This document shows, one piece after another, positions 8,132 to 15,937 of a DNA stretch of 64,000 nucleotides. A model generated the notes under the pieces. The model was not told where the DNA came from, did no database searches, and worked only from the letters and a program-made list of their open reading frames with translations. Numbering within the stretch: position 1 is the first letter of the stretch; each line of letters starts with the position of its first letter. The translations under genes and the position numbers were made by a program. The DNA is from Nioella sp965215655 (GTDB taxonomy: Bacteria; Pseudomonadota; Alphaproteobacteria; Rhodobacterales; Rhodobacteraceae): assembly GCF_965215655.1 (NCBI RefSeq), contig NZ_OZ244111.1:2170001-2234000 (forward strand), given 5' to 3'.

Positions 8132-8796
8132 AACCCCGTGAGATCGTCCTCAGCACCACCCCCACACCCGAAGAGATTGCCGCGCTGCGCCTTGGCGACA
8201 TCGTCTATCTCAACGGGCTGATGTATACGGCGCGCGAAGGTGTCTACATGCGCGCGCTGGAAGACAAGGCCAACATCCCGATGGAACTGCCATCGCAAAG
8301 CGCGGCCAATTTCCACTGCTCGCCCGCCGCCACCATCCGGCCCGATGGCAGTTTCGACATGGGTGCAGTCACGGCCACGGCCTCGTTCCGCTTTGCCAAG
8401 TGGCTGCCCGAATGGATGGCCAAGACCGGGGCCAAGCTCATCATCGGCAAGGGCGGCATGTCGTCGAAGGATTACAAGTCCTACTTCGTGCCCAACGGTG
8501 CGGTTTACCTTTCGACAGTGGGCTACGGCACAGGGGCGCTTCTGGGGCGCGGGGTGGACAACGTGGAAGCGGTGCACTGGCACGAGGAACTGGGGATCGC
8601 CCAGGCCATGTGGGTCATCCGGTGCAACCGTATGGGGCCATTCATCGTCGCGTCGGACCTGAACGGAAGTTGCCTTTTCGAGCGTGAGAACGAGCGGATC
8701 AAAGAAAACCTTCACAGGGTCTACGAGGGTACGAAACCGGCTGTTTTGAAACGCTTCGGTGAAACGGATGATCGCTCAGATGAGCTGATTGGATGA
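8128..8796 (+). CDS. Class I fumarase/tartrate dehydratase-type hydratase, beta subunit
   Basis: The start is the ATG at 8128 that overlaps the alpha-subunit stop (ATGA); the frame is open further upstream but inside the alpha gene. The 222-residue product has the TtdB/FumA C-terminal domain features: LRLGDIVYLNGLMYTAREG, IGKGGMSS, and the segment VYLSTVGYGTGALLG followed by an acidic/His-rich VEAVHWHEELG. The KGGM region supplies substrate-binding residues in the family. The C-terminus is about 20 residues longer than in TtdB of E. coli. This is the last gene of the operon. Confidence 0.87.
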   Translation: MKPREIVLSTTPTPEEIAALRLGDIVYLNGLMYTAREGVYMRALEDKANIPMELPSQSAANFHCSPAATIRPDGSFDMGAVTATASFRFAKWLPEWMAKTGAKLIIGKGGMSSKDYKSYFVPNGAVYLSTVGYGTGALLGRGVDNVEAVHWHEELGIAQAMWVIRCNRMGPFIVASDLNGSCLFERENERIKENLHRVYEGTKPAVLKRFGETDDRSDELIG

Positions 8797-9156
8797 CCGC
8801 CTGTGAGGCAGCTTGAATTACTCTTTCTAGTTGTGCTCTTGGGCAGCAACGACCTCCTGCTAGCAAAGCTGCCGCGCAGTTTGTAGTTGAATGGCCGCTT
8901 CTCTCAATCGGCAAGAAGGCTTCGTGGCCGCAGCGAATTGGTGCTGTGTCCCGCTTCTCAGGATATCGCCGTGGTTTTACCGAACGCCCGCAGTTGGTAG
9001 AAGCCGCCGTTGAGGTTGGGGCTGTAAATAGATCCTGACCCTTATGTGTGTACCCTCAATTAGGCAATTCAGGTGTCCGAAGCGCACGTTGAAGTGGTGC
9101 GCAAGGCAAGCCTCGTCGGTGGGGCATCCGACTACCGTAAGTCAAGGGGATACACC
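8797..9156. other. Gene-poor stretch downstream of the hydratase genes
   Basis: About 360 bp with only short readings that lack a ribosome-binding site or recognisable product. Composition is mixed and less GC-biased than the operon. I see no tRNA and no complete IS. It may be debris of an integrated element ending at the tRNA-Leu gene. Confidence 0.5.
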
Positions 9157-9195
9157 CGAAAAGAAAAACCGCTCCAAGCTTCCTTGGAGCGGTTT
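9157..9195 (-). terminator. Rho-independent terminator of the small ORF at 9221-9385
   Basis: A perfect 13-bp stem (arms 9166-9178 and 9183-9195) encloses the loop CTTC. On the minus strand the stem is followed by a T-rich run (TTTTTCTTTT). It sits 26 bp beyond the stop of the minus-strand 54-codon ORF. It is one of the cleanest intrinsic terminators in the window. Confidence 0.85.
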
Positions 9196-9220
9196 CGGGT
9201 TGGGTTAGTAGCGAATCGGG

Positions 9221-9385
9221 TTAGCCCAACCCTAGGACCAACCGCCCGAACATTGCTTCGCCGAACAGTTCCGTAAGTATCCTGTCGCGTTCACGTGCCC
9301 ACCCCATCACGGCTTCGCGGTCAATCGCCTGTGCCGCCATCACGGCGGCCGCGTGGCATTGCAAGGCTTTCTCAATATTGTTCAT
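9221..9385 (-). CDS. Small hypothetical protein (54 aa) beside tRNA-Leu
   Basis: An ATG at 9385 opens a 54-codon frame with coherent composition: an Ala-rich, probably helical N-terminus (HAAAVMAAQAIDREAVMGW) and a charged middle (ARERDRILTELFGEAMFG). No Shine-Dalgarno is obvious. The main support is the strong terminator directly downstream on the same strand. No family is recognised. Its position between gene-poor DNA and a tRNA suggests a relic of an integrated element. Confidence 0.5.
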   Translation of the reverse strand: MNNIEKALQCHAAAVMAAQAIDREAVMGWARERDRILTELFGEAMFGRLVLGLG

Positions 9386-9643
9386 GCTTTGTTGCTACTT
9401 GCTAAACTCAACCTAGGATTGATTAAGTAGCTGGGCAAGTGGCTTGTGCGGCACCACAGCCGCCCCAGCACGGACAAACAGCCCTTGCTAGGGGGGTAGC
9501 CCCCGGCGCGGGGCAAACACCCGCCTGCGCCCAATTTCACATGGGGCGCATGGGGCAAACCTTGGTGGGGTAACAAGTGGGGTACGGCTACCACAACATC
9601 CAGCCCTAAACGCCTGTAAAACAAGGGTTTCAATGGAGTGGAG
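9386..9643. other. Non-coding DNA 3' of tRNA-Leu
   Basis: About 260 bp between the small ORF and the tRNA 3' end. Overlapping readings exist but include part of the tRNA and show no protein features. This is the expected place for an attachment site of an element integrated at the tRNA 3' end, but no duplicated tRNA fragment is recognisable within the window. Confidence 0.4.
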
Positions 9644-9728
9644 TGGTACCCGTGGCCGGACTCGAACCGGCAAGCCTTGCGGCGGCGGATTTTGAATCCG
9701 CTGCGTCTACCAATTCCGCCACACGGGC
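9644..9728 (-). tRNA. tRNA-Leu, anticodon CAA
   Basis: The minus strand folds into a type II tRNA: acceptor GCCCGTG (from 9728) pairs with CACGGGT (with a G-U at position 1-72), D-arm TGGTAGAC, anticodon stem GCGGA with loop TTCAAAA (anticodon CAA), a long variable arm typical of tRNA-Leu, and T-arm GGTTCGAGTCC. The 3' CCA is encoded (TGG at 9644-9646 on the plus strand). Length is 85 nt. It reads UUG codons. Confidence 0.95.
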
Positions 9729-9779
9729 AACGCGGGGATGGTCTAGCCCTGCCCCGTGTCAGCGTCAATCAAGAAACTC

Positions 9780-11033
9780 TCATAACATCCGCATCAGCCG
9801 GGCTTTTTCGCCCATGTCGTCGGGGCGGGACAGGGCCTCAGCCAGCCCTTGCAGGGCGGCGATGTTGTGGCCTGCCCGGAAACTGTCCACATGGGGCAGC
9901 ATCGCCTTGATCCCGGCGGCCTTCGGCGCGAAGCCGTCCCACCGGAGCAGCGGGTTGAGCCAGATGAGTTTTCTTGACGAAAGGTGAAGCCGCTCCATCT
10001 GGGCGGCCAGCGCCTCCGGTTCGTCGCGGTCCAGCCCGTCGGTGATCAAAAGCACAACCGCCCCCTGCCCCAACACCCGGCGCGACCAGTCACGGTTGAA
10101 CGCGGTCAGGCATTGCCCGATGCGTGTGCCGCCCTCCCAGTCCTGCGCTTCTGCCCCGGCGGCGGCCAGTGCCGCGTCCACATCCCGTGCCTCCATATGG
10201 CGGGTGATATTGGTCAGCCGCGTCCCGAAGGTGAAGGCATGGACCTTCGCCCACCCCTGCCCCTTCCGGTTCGCAACCGCATGGAGGAAATGCAGCACGG
10301 CCCGGCTGTAGGAGGACATGGAGCCGGAGATATCGCAGAGCACCACGAGGTTGGGCCAACGGATGCGCCGCGCCTTCATGTCGAAACCGGTGATCTCTCC
10401 CCCCTGCCGCATGGCGCTGCGCATGGTGCGCCGCCAGTCGGGCAGCCGGCCGTGTGTGGCGGCCATGGTCCGGCGGCTTTGCAGGGGTTTGACCGGCAGG
10501 GAAAGCCCCGCGATGATCCGCTTGGCCTCGGCCATCTCCGCATTGCTCATCTGTTCGAAATCGAGCGTGCGCAACCGTTCCTCCCGCGACATGGTCAGGG
10601 TCGCGTCGACCTCGATCTCGGTGCCCTCGTCCTGCTGATCGGCCCCCTCTGGCAGATCGCGGGTGACACCCTCCAGCAGCGCCTCCGCCGCGCGTTTCTC
10701 GGCCGGCTTCACCTGCCGTTCCTCCGCCACGCCCCGGATCGCGGGCAGCATCATCGCCATCATATGCTCGATATAACGCGGATCGCGCCAGTAGAGCCGG
10801 AAGATCTGGTCGAAGGTGGCACGTTCCTCGGGGCGGCTGACAAAACAGGCCTGAAGAACGTGATAGAAATCAACCCGTTCCGAGAACCCCGCCGCTTCGA
10901 CCGCGCGCACCGCGTCCAGCACCCGGCCCGGCCCGGCCTTGAGCCCCCCGGCCCGAAGCGCACGGGCGAAATGGGTGATATTGGCGGTGAGCTGCGGGTT
11001 ATCCGGCAGCTCCAGCGGGATCTGTTCAGCCAT
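9780..11033 (-). CDS. CoxE-like protein with von Willebrand factor A domain
   Basis: The chosen start is MAEQIPLELPDN at 11033; the frame is open further upstream but the residues look non-coding. The 417-residue product has a helical N-terminal part (FARALRAGGLKAGPGRVLDAV) and a C-terminal VWA domain with the MIDAS signature DISGSMSSYSR. Walker-like motifs are absent. CoxE-type VWA proteins act with MoxR ATPases in cofactor insertion or complex assembly; a MoxR gene lies at 12814-13710 on the same strand, separated by genes for two exported proteins. The gene is just upstream of tRNA-Leu in the same orientation. Confidence 0.85.
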   Translation of the reverse strand: MAEQIPLELPDNPQLTANITHFARALRAGGLKAGPGRVLDAVRAVEAAGFSERVDFYHVLQACFVSRPEERATFDQIFRLYWRDPRYIEHMMAMMLPAIRGVAEERQVKPAEKRAAEALLEGVTRDLPEGADQQDEGTEIEVDATLTMSREERLRTLDFEQMSNAEMAEAKRIIAGLSLPVKPLQSRRTMAATHGRLPDWRRTMRSAMRQGGEITGFDMKARRIRWPNLVVLCDISGSMSSYSRAVLHFLHAVANRKGQGWAKVHAFTFGTRLTNITRHMEARDVDAALAAAGAEAQDWEGGTRIGQCLTAFNRDWSRRVLGQGAVVLLITDGLDRDEPEALAAQMERLHLSSRKLIWLNPLLRWDGFAPKAAGIKAMLPHVDSFRAGHNIAALQGLAEALSRPDDMGEKARLMRML

Positions 11034-11187
11034 GTGATGACAAGAAGCGCTCTGTGCTGAAACGTCAAGCCCCGGACAGGCGGAGTGGATGCGACCCGCG
11101 GGGGCCTGACTGCCGGAAGCCACCCGCCTCCGCGCCGCGTGTGCAGCTTGGCTTCCGTAGCGTCAGTGACCACAGAACACGCGACAG

Positions 11188-11199
11188 GTTAGCGCTAAT
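11188..11199. promoter_or_regulatory. LacI-type palindrome GTTAGCGCTAAT
   Basis: Eleven of 12 positions match the palindrome GTTAGCGCTAAC, with a central CG typical of LacI-family operators. It lies between the divergent VWA gene and the exported cysteine-rich protein gene. A second near-copy precedes eno (35074-35085). The regulator is not in this window; CceR, a LacI-family regulator of central carbon genes in Rhodobacter, is one candidate by family only. Confidence 0.4.
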
Positions 11200-11292
11200 A
11201 TTGATCCACGTCATAGTTGCACATGCCATCTATTGCAACAATTCAGGCGCGTCGTCTGACGTGCCATGAGACACTTCAAGGAGACATGTTCG

Positions 11293-12126
11293 ATGCAAGA
11301 AACACTTAAGATTGCGACCGTTTTGGTGTTCGGCGCGCTGGCTGGTCTTTCCCAGTTCCCTGCCCCTGCACATGCGCAGCTCTACAACCCCTGTCCCTAT
11401 ACCAATGACGGCGATTGCGACGAGCCGAATGGCCTGGGCTACTGCGCCTGGGGCACCGATACCGCCGACTGTTCGAACCCCAATTCCAACTTCGGCAGCG
11501 GCAGCGGCTATGGCAGCTCATCCGCCGGGGGAGGATCATCTGGCGGCGGCGGTCTGATGAACCCCTGCCCCTACACCAATGATGGCGATTGCGACGAACC
11601 GAACGGGCTTGGCTACTGCGCCTGGGGCACGGATACTGCGGATTGTTCCAACCCCAATTCGAACTATGGCAGCGGATCGGGCTATTCCGGTCATGGCGGC
11701 GGCAGCACGGGTGGCGGCGCGACAGCCGGGGGCGGTGGAGGCGGTGGCGCAATCACCACCTACTACCCATGGCGGACCTTCACCCGTCAGATGGGCCAAT
11801 TCGCGGCCCAACCTGCCAATACCACACCGCTTTCTCCCAACGGGGGCATGTATTACCAGCCCGGTGCCTACACCGTGTTCACGGGTATCGTCCGAAACGG
11901 GCAGATCCAGAACATCCAGACCTATGGTATAAGTTTGATGCCGGATCAGCGCTATCTCGCGGCTGCGTCCTCGATGGGGTCTCTCAGTTTCAGGACCGAT
12001 GCCAGCCTGATCATGTATTCGCCCCCCGCGCCGGGAATGGCCATGATCTACGGTCGCAACGACGACATCCAGAATGATCGGGCGATCTGCATCCTGCCGT
12101 CAGGCTGGCCGATGAGCCAGTGCTAG
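11293..12126 (+). CDS. Exported protein with two identical cysteine-rich repeats
   Basis: The start at 11293 is set by AAGGAGA at 11278-11284. The 277-residue product begins with a Sec signal peptide (KIATVLVFGALAGLSQFPA, then AHAQ). Two 35-residue repeats, each with four cysteines in the pattern CPYTNDGDCDEPNGLGYC-(8)-C, are linked by Gly/Ser-rich spacers. A second Gly-rich stretch leads to a C-terminal domain of about 115 residues. The repeats are identical in amino acids yet differ at 13 synonymous sites. The Asp/Asn/Gly-rich pattern (NDGDCDEP, GTDTADC) resembles small disulfide modules that may bind calcium. The C-terminal domain is not recognised. It is transcribed away from the VWA gene. 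Confidence 0.8.
   Translation: MQETLKIATVLVFGALAGLSQFPAPAHAQLYNPCPYTNDGDCDEPNGLGYCAWGTDTADCSNPNSNFGSGSGYGSSSAGGGSSGGGGLMNPCPYTNDGDCDEPNGLGYCAWGTDTADCSNPNSNYGSGSGYSGHGGGSTGGGATAGGGGGGGAITTYYPWRTFTRQMGQFAAQPANTTPLSPNGGMYYQPGAYTVFTGIVRNGQIQNIQTYGISLMPDQRYLAAASSMGSLSFRTDASLIMYSPPAPGMAMIYGRNDDIQNDRAICILPSGWPMSQC
11386..11490 (+). repeat. Cysteine-rich repeat, copy 1
   Basis: Encodes 35 residues starting NPCPYTNDGDCDEP and ending NPNSN. The amino acids are identical to copy 2 at 11560-11664, while 13 of 105 bases differ, all silent. Confidence 0.9.
11560..11664 (+). repeat. Cysteine-rich repeat, copy 2
   Basis: Second copy of the 35-codon repeat, in frame with copy 1 and separated from it by a Gly/Ser-rich linker of 23 codons. 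Confidence 0.9.
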
Positions 12127-12138
12127 GAAAGGACTGAC

Positions 12139-12167
12139 GGCTCCGGGCCGGTCATCGGCCCGGAGCC
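12139..12167. terminator. Perfect 12-bp GC-rich hairpin after the exported cysteine-rich gene
   Basis: Arms GGCTCCGGGCCG (12139-12150) and CGGCCCGGAGCC (12156-12167) surround a 5-base loop, 12 bp after the stop and shortly before the end of the convergent gene at 12193. There is no T tract, so it may end transcription from either side weakly or protect the mRNA 3' end. Confidence 0.55.
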
Positions 12168-12192
12168 CTGAATGTCTCAGTACCTGTGTGTC

Positions 12193-12675
12193 TCAGTAAT
12201 TGTATTCCGTCACGATCAGCACAGCCGGGTTGTTGGAACTGCGGTGATAGCTGCCCGCCCAGATATCGTACTGGCCCGACATCGGATTGAAGAAGACGAT
12301 GGCAGGGTCATAGCCGCGATAATCGTCATTGTAATGCCACGATCCATCCGGTGCATTCACGACAAGGATCGGATCGACGTTGGACCGGGCCTGCAAGGCG
12401 ATGGTCATGCGTCCGGTCGGGGACTGTCCGTAGTAATGCAGCCGGAAGTCAGGCCGCGAGACGACCCAGCCCGGCCCGAGATAGGGGTAGCAATTGGCGA
12501 GATTCACCCGCCCACCTGCCGTGATGTTGCGCACATAGGGATCCGGCAGAAACCCCGCGTTCAACGTCGCCTGGCCGAAAACGGTGGGATTGTTCCAGTT
12601 CGGGCAGGCCAATGTCTGGCTGGCGCCCAGAAGGCCCGCGATCAAAGTCGCAAGCGCGAAGAAACGTTTAATCAT
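12193..12675 (-). CDS. Exported hypothetical protein (160 aa)
   Basis: Signal peptide MIKRFFALATLIAGLLGASQ followed by TLAC. The mature part is rich in aromatic residues and Asn (NWNNPTVFGQATLNAG, YDIWAGSYHRSSNNPAVLIV), with a beta-sandwich look; the end (PMSGQYDIWAGSY) resembles bacterial pre-peptidase C-terminal-type domains, but this is only a resemblance. Two cysteines (24 and about 62) could pair. It lies between the VWA and MoxR genes on their strand and may be co-expressed with MoxR, 138 bp upstream. Confidence 0.65.
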   Translation of the reverse strand: MIKRFFALATLIAGLLGASQTLACPNWNNPTVFGQATLNAGFLPDPYVRNITAGGRVNLANCYPYLGPGWVVSRPDFRLHYYGQSPTGRMTIALQARSNVDPILVVNAPDGSWHYNDDYRGYDPAIVFFNPMSGQYDIWAGSYHRSSNNPAVLIVTEYNY

Positions 12676-12813
12676 GGCAAATGCTCCCTGTGTCTGAACG
12701 TCTCAGGAACATGCCGGGCCGTCCCCCGGCGTCCCTGCTGATCAATGCTTACCAGAGAAAAGCCTGCGAGTCCCGTGGTTTGAGGCGGAGCGCACATAAT
12801 TTGCGCAAGACAA

Positions 12814-13710
12814 TTACCCGACGGCCTCGTCGCGCAGCTCGTCCAGCAGCCGTTTGGCCTCGGACCCCTGCAACTTTTGGATGTCATCCTGATACTTCAG
12901 GATCGCCCCGATTGTGTCGGCGATGACATCGGGGGACAGTTCCAGCACATCGAGCGCCAGCAGGCATTTGGCCCAGTCGATGGTTTCCGCCACGCCGGGG
13001 CGTTTGAACAGATCCTCTGTGCGCAGGCGCTGCACGAACCCGACCACCTCGCGGCTAAGCTGCGCGGCAGCCTCAGGGGCGCGCGCCTGCAGGATCTCCA
13101 TCTCTCGGTCGAAACTCGGATAGTCGACCCAGTGATACAGGCACCGGCGTTTCAACGCGTCATGAACCTCTCGCGTGCGGTTCGAGGTCAGGATGACGAT
13201 CGGGGGTTCAGGGGCCTTGATGGTGCCCAGTTCCGGGATCGTGACCTGAAAATCCGACAGCGCCTCCAGCAGAAATGCCTCGAAAGGTTCGTCTGTCCGG
13301 TCGATCTCGTCAATCAGCAGCACCGGCGCGCCACCCGATTGTGGACGCATGGCTTGCAGCAACGGGCGTTCGATCAGGAACTCTTCGGTGAAAAGCTCGC
13401 CCTTCAGCACATCGCGATCGGCCCCCCCTGCGGCCTCTGCGGCGCGAATGGCGATCATCTGTTCGGCGAAGTTCCATTCATAGACGGCACTGGCAGCATC
13501 GAGCCCTTCATAGCACTGCAGCCGGATCAGCCGCCGTCCAAGCGCCGCGGCGATGGCCTTGGCGATCTCGGTCTTGCCGGTGCCGGCCTCGCCCTCCAGG
13601 AACAGCGGTCGCCCGAGGCGGAGCGAGAGGAACAAAACGGTGGCCAGCGCCCGTCCGCAAACATAGTTCTGTTCGGCAAGCGCGCTCTGGACCTCGTCGA
13701 TGGACTGCAT
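12814..13710 (-). CDS. MoxR-family AAA+ ATPase
   Basis: The start MQSIDEVQSAL at 13710 is preceded by GGGAGAGG; an earlier in-frame ATG lacks this. The 298-residue protein has a Walker A GEAGTGKTE (about 39-47), Walker B PVLLIDEIDRTDE, and sensor segment ILTSNRTRE, with a C-terminal lid domain typical of MoxR/CoxD-like chaperones. Such ATPases remodel or activate target enzymes together with VWA partners. The likely partner is the VWA protein at 9780-11033. Confidence 0.88.
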   Translation of the reverse strand: MQSIDEVQSALAEQNYVCGRALATVLFLSLRLGRPLFLEGEAGTGKTEIAKAIAAALGRRLIRLQCYEGLDAASAVYEWNFAEQMIAIRAAEAAGGADRDVLKGELFTEEFLIERPLLQAMRPQSGGAPVLLIDEIDRTDEPFEAFLLEALSDFQVTIPELGTIKAPEPPIVILTSNRTREVHDALKRRCLYHWVDYPSFDREMEILQARAPEAAAQLSREVVGFVQRLRTEDLFKRPGVAETIDWAKCLLALDVLELSPDVIADTIGAILKYQDDIQKLQGSEAKRLLDELRDEAVG

Positions 13711-14011
13711 GACCTCTCCCTCTTTGGTGCCCATCAAGCCCCGGCCTTGGGGTCCGGGTCAAGACGTGACGCTCGAATCCCTGCCTGCCACTCGCCGGTC
13801 AGATCGTCGCCCCACAGGTGAACCGAACCCTAACCTTGCGCGCTCGGCGATCAATTCAAGTCATCGCAAAGGCATTGTTGCCGGGATGCGGAACATGCCG
13901 CCAGAATCCCGTCAGAAATCCCACGGTAATTTCCCGCCGAGCCCATGGCGGTGCCTTACTCTCCGGTCAGATTTGCATTAAGTTAACAAGTGCCGATGTA
14001 GAGAGACCTCC

Positions 14012-14947
14012 ATGAACGACATGCAGATGCCCATGCAAGGTGAGCGACCGACACGTGCCGATTGGCTGGCCCGAATGGACCAGATCGGAAACATGCACGG
14101 TTTTTTCGACCGGATCGGCGCCCATCACCGGGCGCTTTACGTGCAGGAAGGCGACACGCTGCTGGTCACCTTCGACGAGGTCGGCCGCATCATGAGCCAG
14201 GGGCGCGATGCGCTGCCGGTGGGGTTTGACGCGGTCAGCAAACGCGAATGGTCCTATCTCAGCCTCATGGCGGAGGGTGACACCTGGTTTCGCGACGAGG
14301 CGCTTTACCGCTTTTTCGACCGCCTGATCGACGAAGATTTTTTCGACAGTTTCGATCAGGTGATTTTCCTGGGTGCGGGGCCGATGTGCGGCCATGCGGC
14401 CTGCGCCTATTCCGTGGCCGCGCCCGGGGCGCGGGTTCTGGCCTTGTCGCCTGCCGCCAGCCTGAACCGGGATGCCGCCCCCTTCGAGCTGCGGTTTCGC
14501 AAGGCGTGGCGCAAGGATTTCACCAGCCGGTACGGCTATGCCCCCGCCATGCTGGACGCGGCGGAACAGGCCTTTGTCCTCTACGACCCGCTGGAACTGC
14601 TGGACGCCGCACACGCGGCACAGTTCCGGGGCAAATCCGTGACCCGCATCCGGTGGCGCGGCGCAGGCCGCAACCTGCTGAAGCTGCTGGAGCCGCATTC
14701 GACGCTCGACCGCCTGTTGAAGGCCACCGGCAATGGCCGCATGTCGCCGCTGCGCTTTGCACAGATCACGCGGGCGCTGCGCAAGACAAATCCCGACTAC
14801 CTCAAGCGACTGATGGACCGGGCGGCGGAACGCGGCGGCAGCACGCTTCCCTATATCGTGGCGCAGCGCGGGCTTGCCGCCACCGGTGACGCCCAATTCG
14901 CGCGCCGCATGATGACCATCGAAGCAGAGCGCCTGAACACGGCCTGA
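14012..14947 (+). CDS. Conserved Rhodobacteraceae protein of unknown function
   Basis: A 311-residue soluble protein. It contains DTLLVTFDEV near residue 48 and FLGAGPMCGHAACAYSVAAPG (about 124-144), a Gly-rich turn resembling an alpha/beta-fold nucleotide or hydrolase motif. Relatives in this family have often been labelled phosphoadenosine phosphosulfate reductase, but I see no Cys-Gly-x-His motif of that enzyme, so I do not adopt the name. A Shine-Dalgarno-like AGAGACC precedes the start. Transcription is isolated from its neighbours. Confidence 0.7.
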   Translation: MNDMQMPMQGERPTRADWLARMDQIGNMHGFFDRIGAHHRALYVQEGDTLLVTFDEVGRIMSQGRDALPVGFDAVSKREWSYLSLMAEGDTWFRDEALYRFFDRLIDEDFFDSFDQVIFLGAGPMCGHAACAYSVAAPGARVLALSPAASLNRDAAPFELRFRKAWRKDFTSRYGYAPAMLDAAEQAFVLYDPLELLDAAHAAQFRGKSVTRIRWRGAGRNLLKLLEPHSTLDRLLKATGNGRMSPLRFAQITRALRKTNPDYLKRLMDRAAERGGSTLPYIVAQRGLAATGDAQFARRMMTIEAERLNTA

Positions 14948-15001
14948 GGGCCATGGCCGCGCCCACCCAACGGGCCGACGCAGCGAGGACGTCCGATCAG
15001 T

Positions 15002-15697
15002 TTACTTGGACGGCTGCGGTGCAGTGGGGGCCGGTGCAGGGGTCGGATTACCGGCTGCCGCACCTGTCATCTGGCCATCGCCATTGACGGTCGGCGGCTC
15101 AGTCGAGATCGCGACCGGCATGTCCGGCACAAAGCCTTCGCCCGCGTCCGATCCACCATGGTAGATCGCGAATCCGAGGGTCGGCAGGTAGGTCAGGCGG
15201 TCCACATAGGCGCCGCCATCCTCGCCGGTCGTCGTCACCCGGATCGGCCAGGACGCGTAGCTGCAGGCGCCAAGCGACATCCCGGTCTCCGGCTCCATCA
15301 GCACGTCAACGGTTTCGACATTGGTGGTGCCATCGTCATGGCGGCGCACGGTGCTGCCCTGCCATGTCTGGCCAGGAAACAGCGTCGGCAGGTTTTCCAC
15401 CCCGACCGCATATGTCGTGACTTCAGAAGTGTTGCCGATCAGCGCCCCATGGCGCGTGTCCCAGCTTTGCAGCACGAAGGCGCCGGAAATGCTGTGCACG
15501 CGGAAACCGCCGCCATCTTCAAGATAAACCTCCTGCTCGATCACAGAGCCATCAGCCTGCCGGTCGTAACGCACGTAGAAATCGTTGAAGCTGACGTAAA
15601 CACCGTCGCCGGTATCGGCCATGCTCTGCGGGCATTCTGCCAGCGCTGCCGTCCCGGCACTCAGAATGGCAAGCGTGAGAAGGGTTTTTTGGATCAT
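15002..15697 (-). CDS. Exported hypothetical protein (231 aa)
   Basis: The start at 15697 follows GGAGG with 8-base spacing. The upstream in-frame extension is rejected. A Sec signal peptide (TLLTLAILSAGTAALA) ends before ECPQSM. The mature region looks all-beta, with repeated strands (DGVYVSFNDFYVRYDRQ, TYAVGVENLPTLFPGQTW), and ends in a Pro/Ala/Thr-rich low-complexity tail. No enzyme motif is seen. Confidence 0.7.
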   Translation of the reverse strand: MIQKTLLTLAILSAGTAALAECPQSMADTGDGVYVSFNDFYVRYDRQADGSVIEQEVYLEDGGGFRVHSISGAFVLQSWDTRHGALIGNTSEVTTYAVGVENLPTLFPGQTWQGSTVRRHDDGTTNVETVDVLMEPETGMSLGACSYASWPIRVTTTGEDGGAYVDRLTYLPTLGFAIYHGGSDAGEGFVPDMPVAISTEPPTVNGDGQMTGAAAGNPTPAPAPTAPQPSK

Positions 15698-15937
15698 GAC
15701 GTGGACCTCCGAAATGTCTGCTGGTGCGAAGATTTGGATCGCCCCCGGTTGGCCGGGGATCGTGGAATTGAGACGGACCCGAGCAGGCCAGCCCTTGATC
15801 CATATTTGACTGCAATATCCGTCTTGGCCAGCCCCTGTTGTGAAACAAAAGGCAGTCACTGTGGAACGAAACCGCTCCACCTGCCCATGTTTTAGACGAC
15901 AGTCGGCAACAAATGGTTCAAAGATCCTGCCCGTCCG

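Noticed and set aside
9073..9276. 67-codon plus-strand reading
   Set aside because: It runs through the terminator stem at 9166-9195 and has no ribosome-binding site; the minus-strand ORF and terminator explain the region better.
9382..9910. Several overlapping readings across the tRNA-Leu gene
   Set aside because: All include tRNA sequence in some frame; the tRNA fold is unambiguous.
14012..14947. Phosphoadenosine phosphosulfate reductase
   Set aside because: Relatives carry this label, but the reductase active-site Cys motif is absent.
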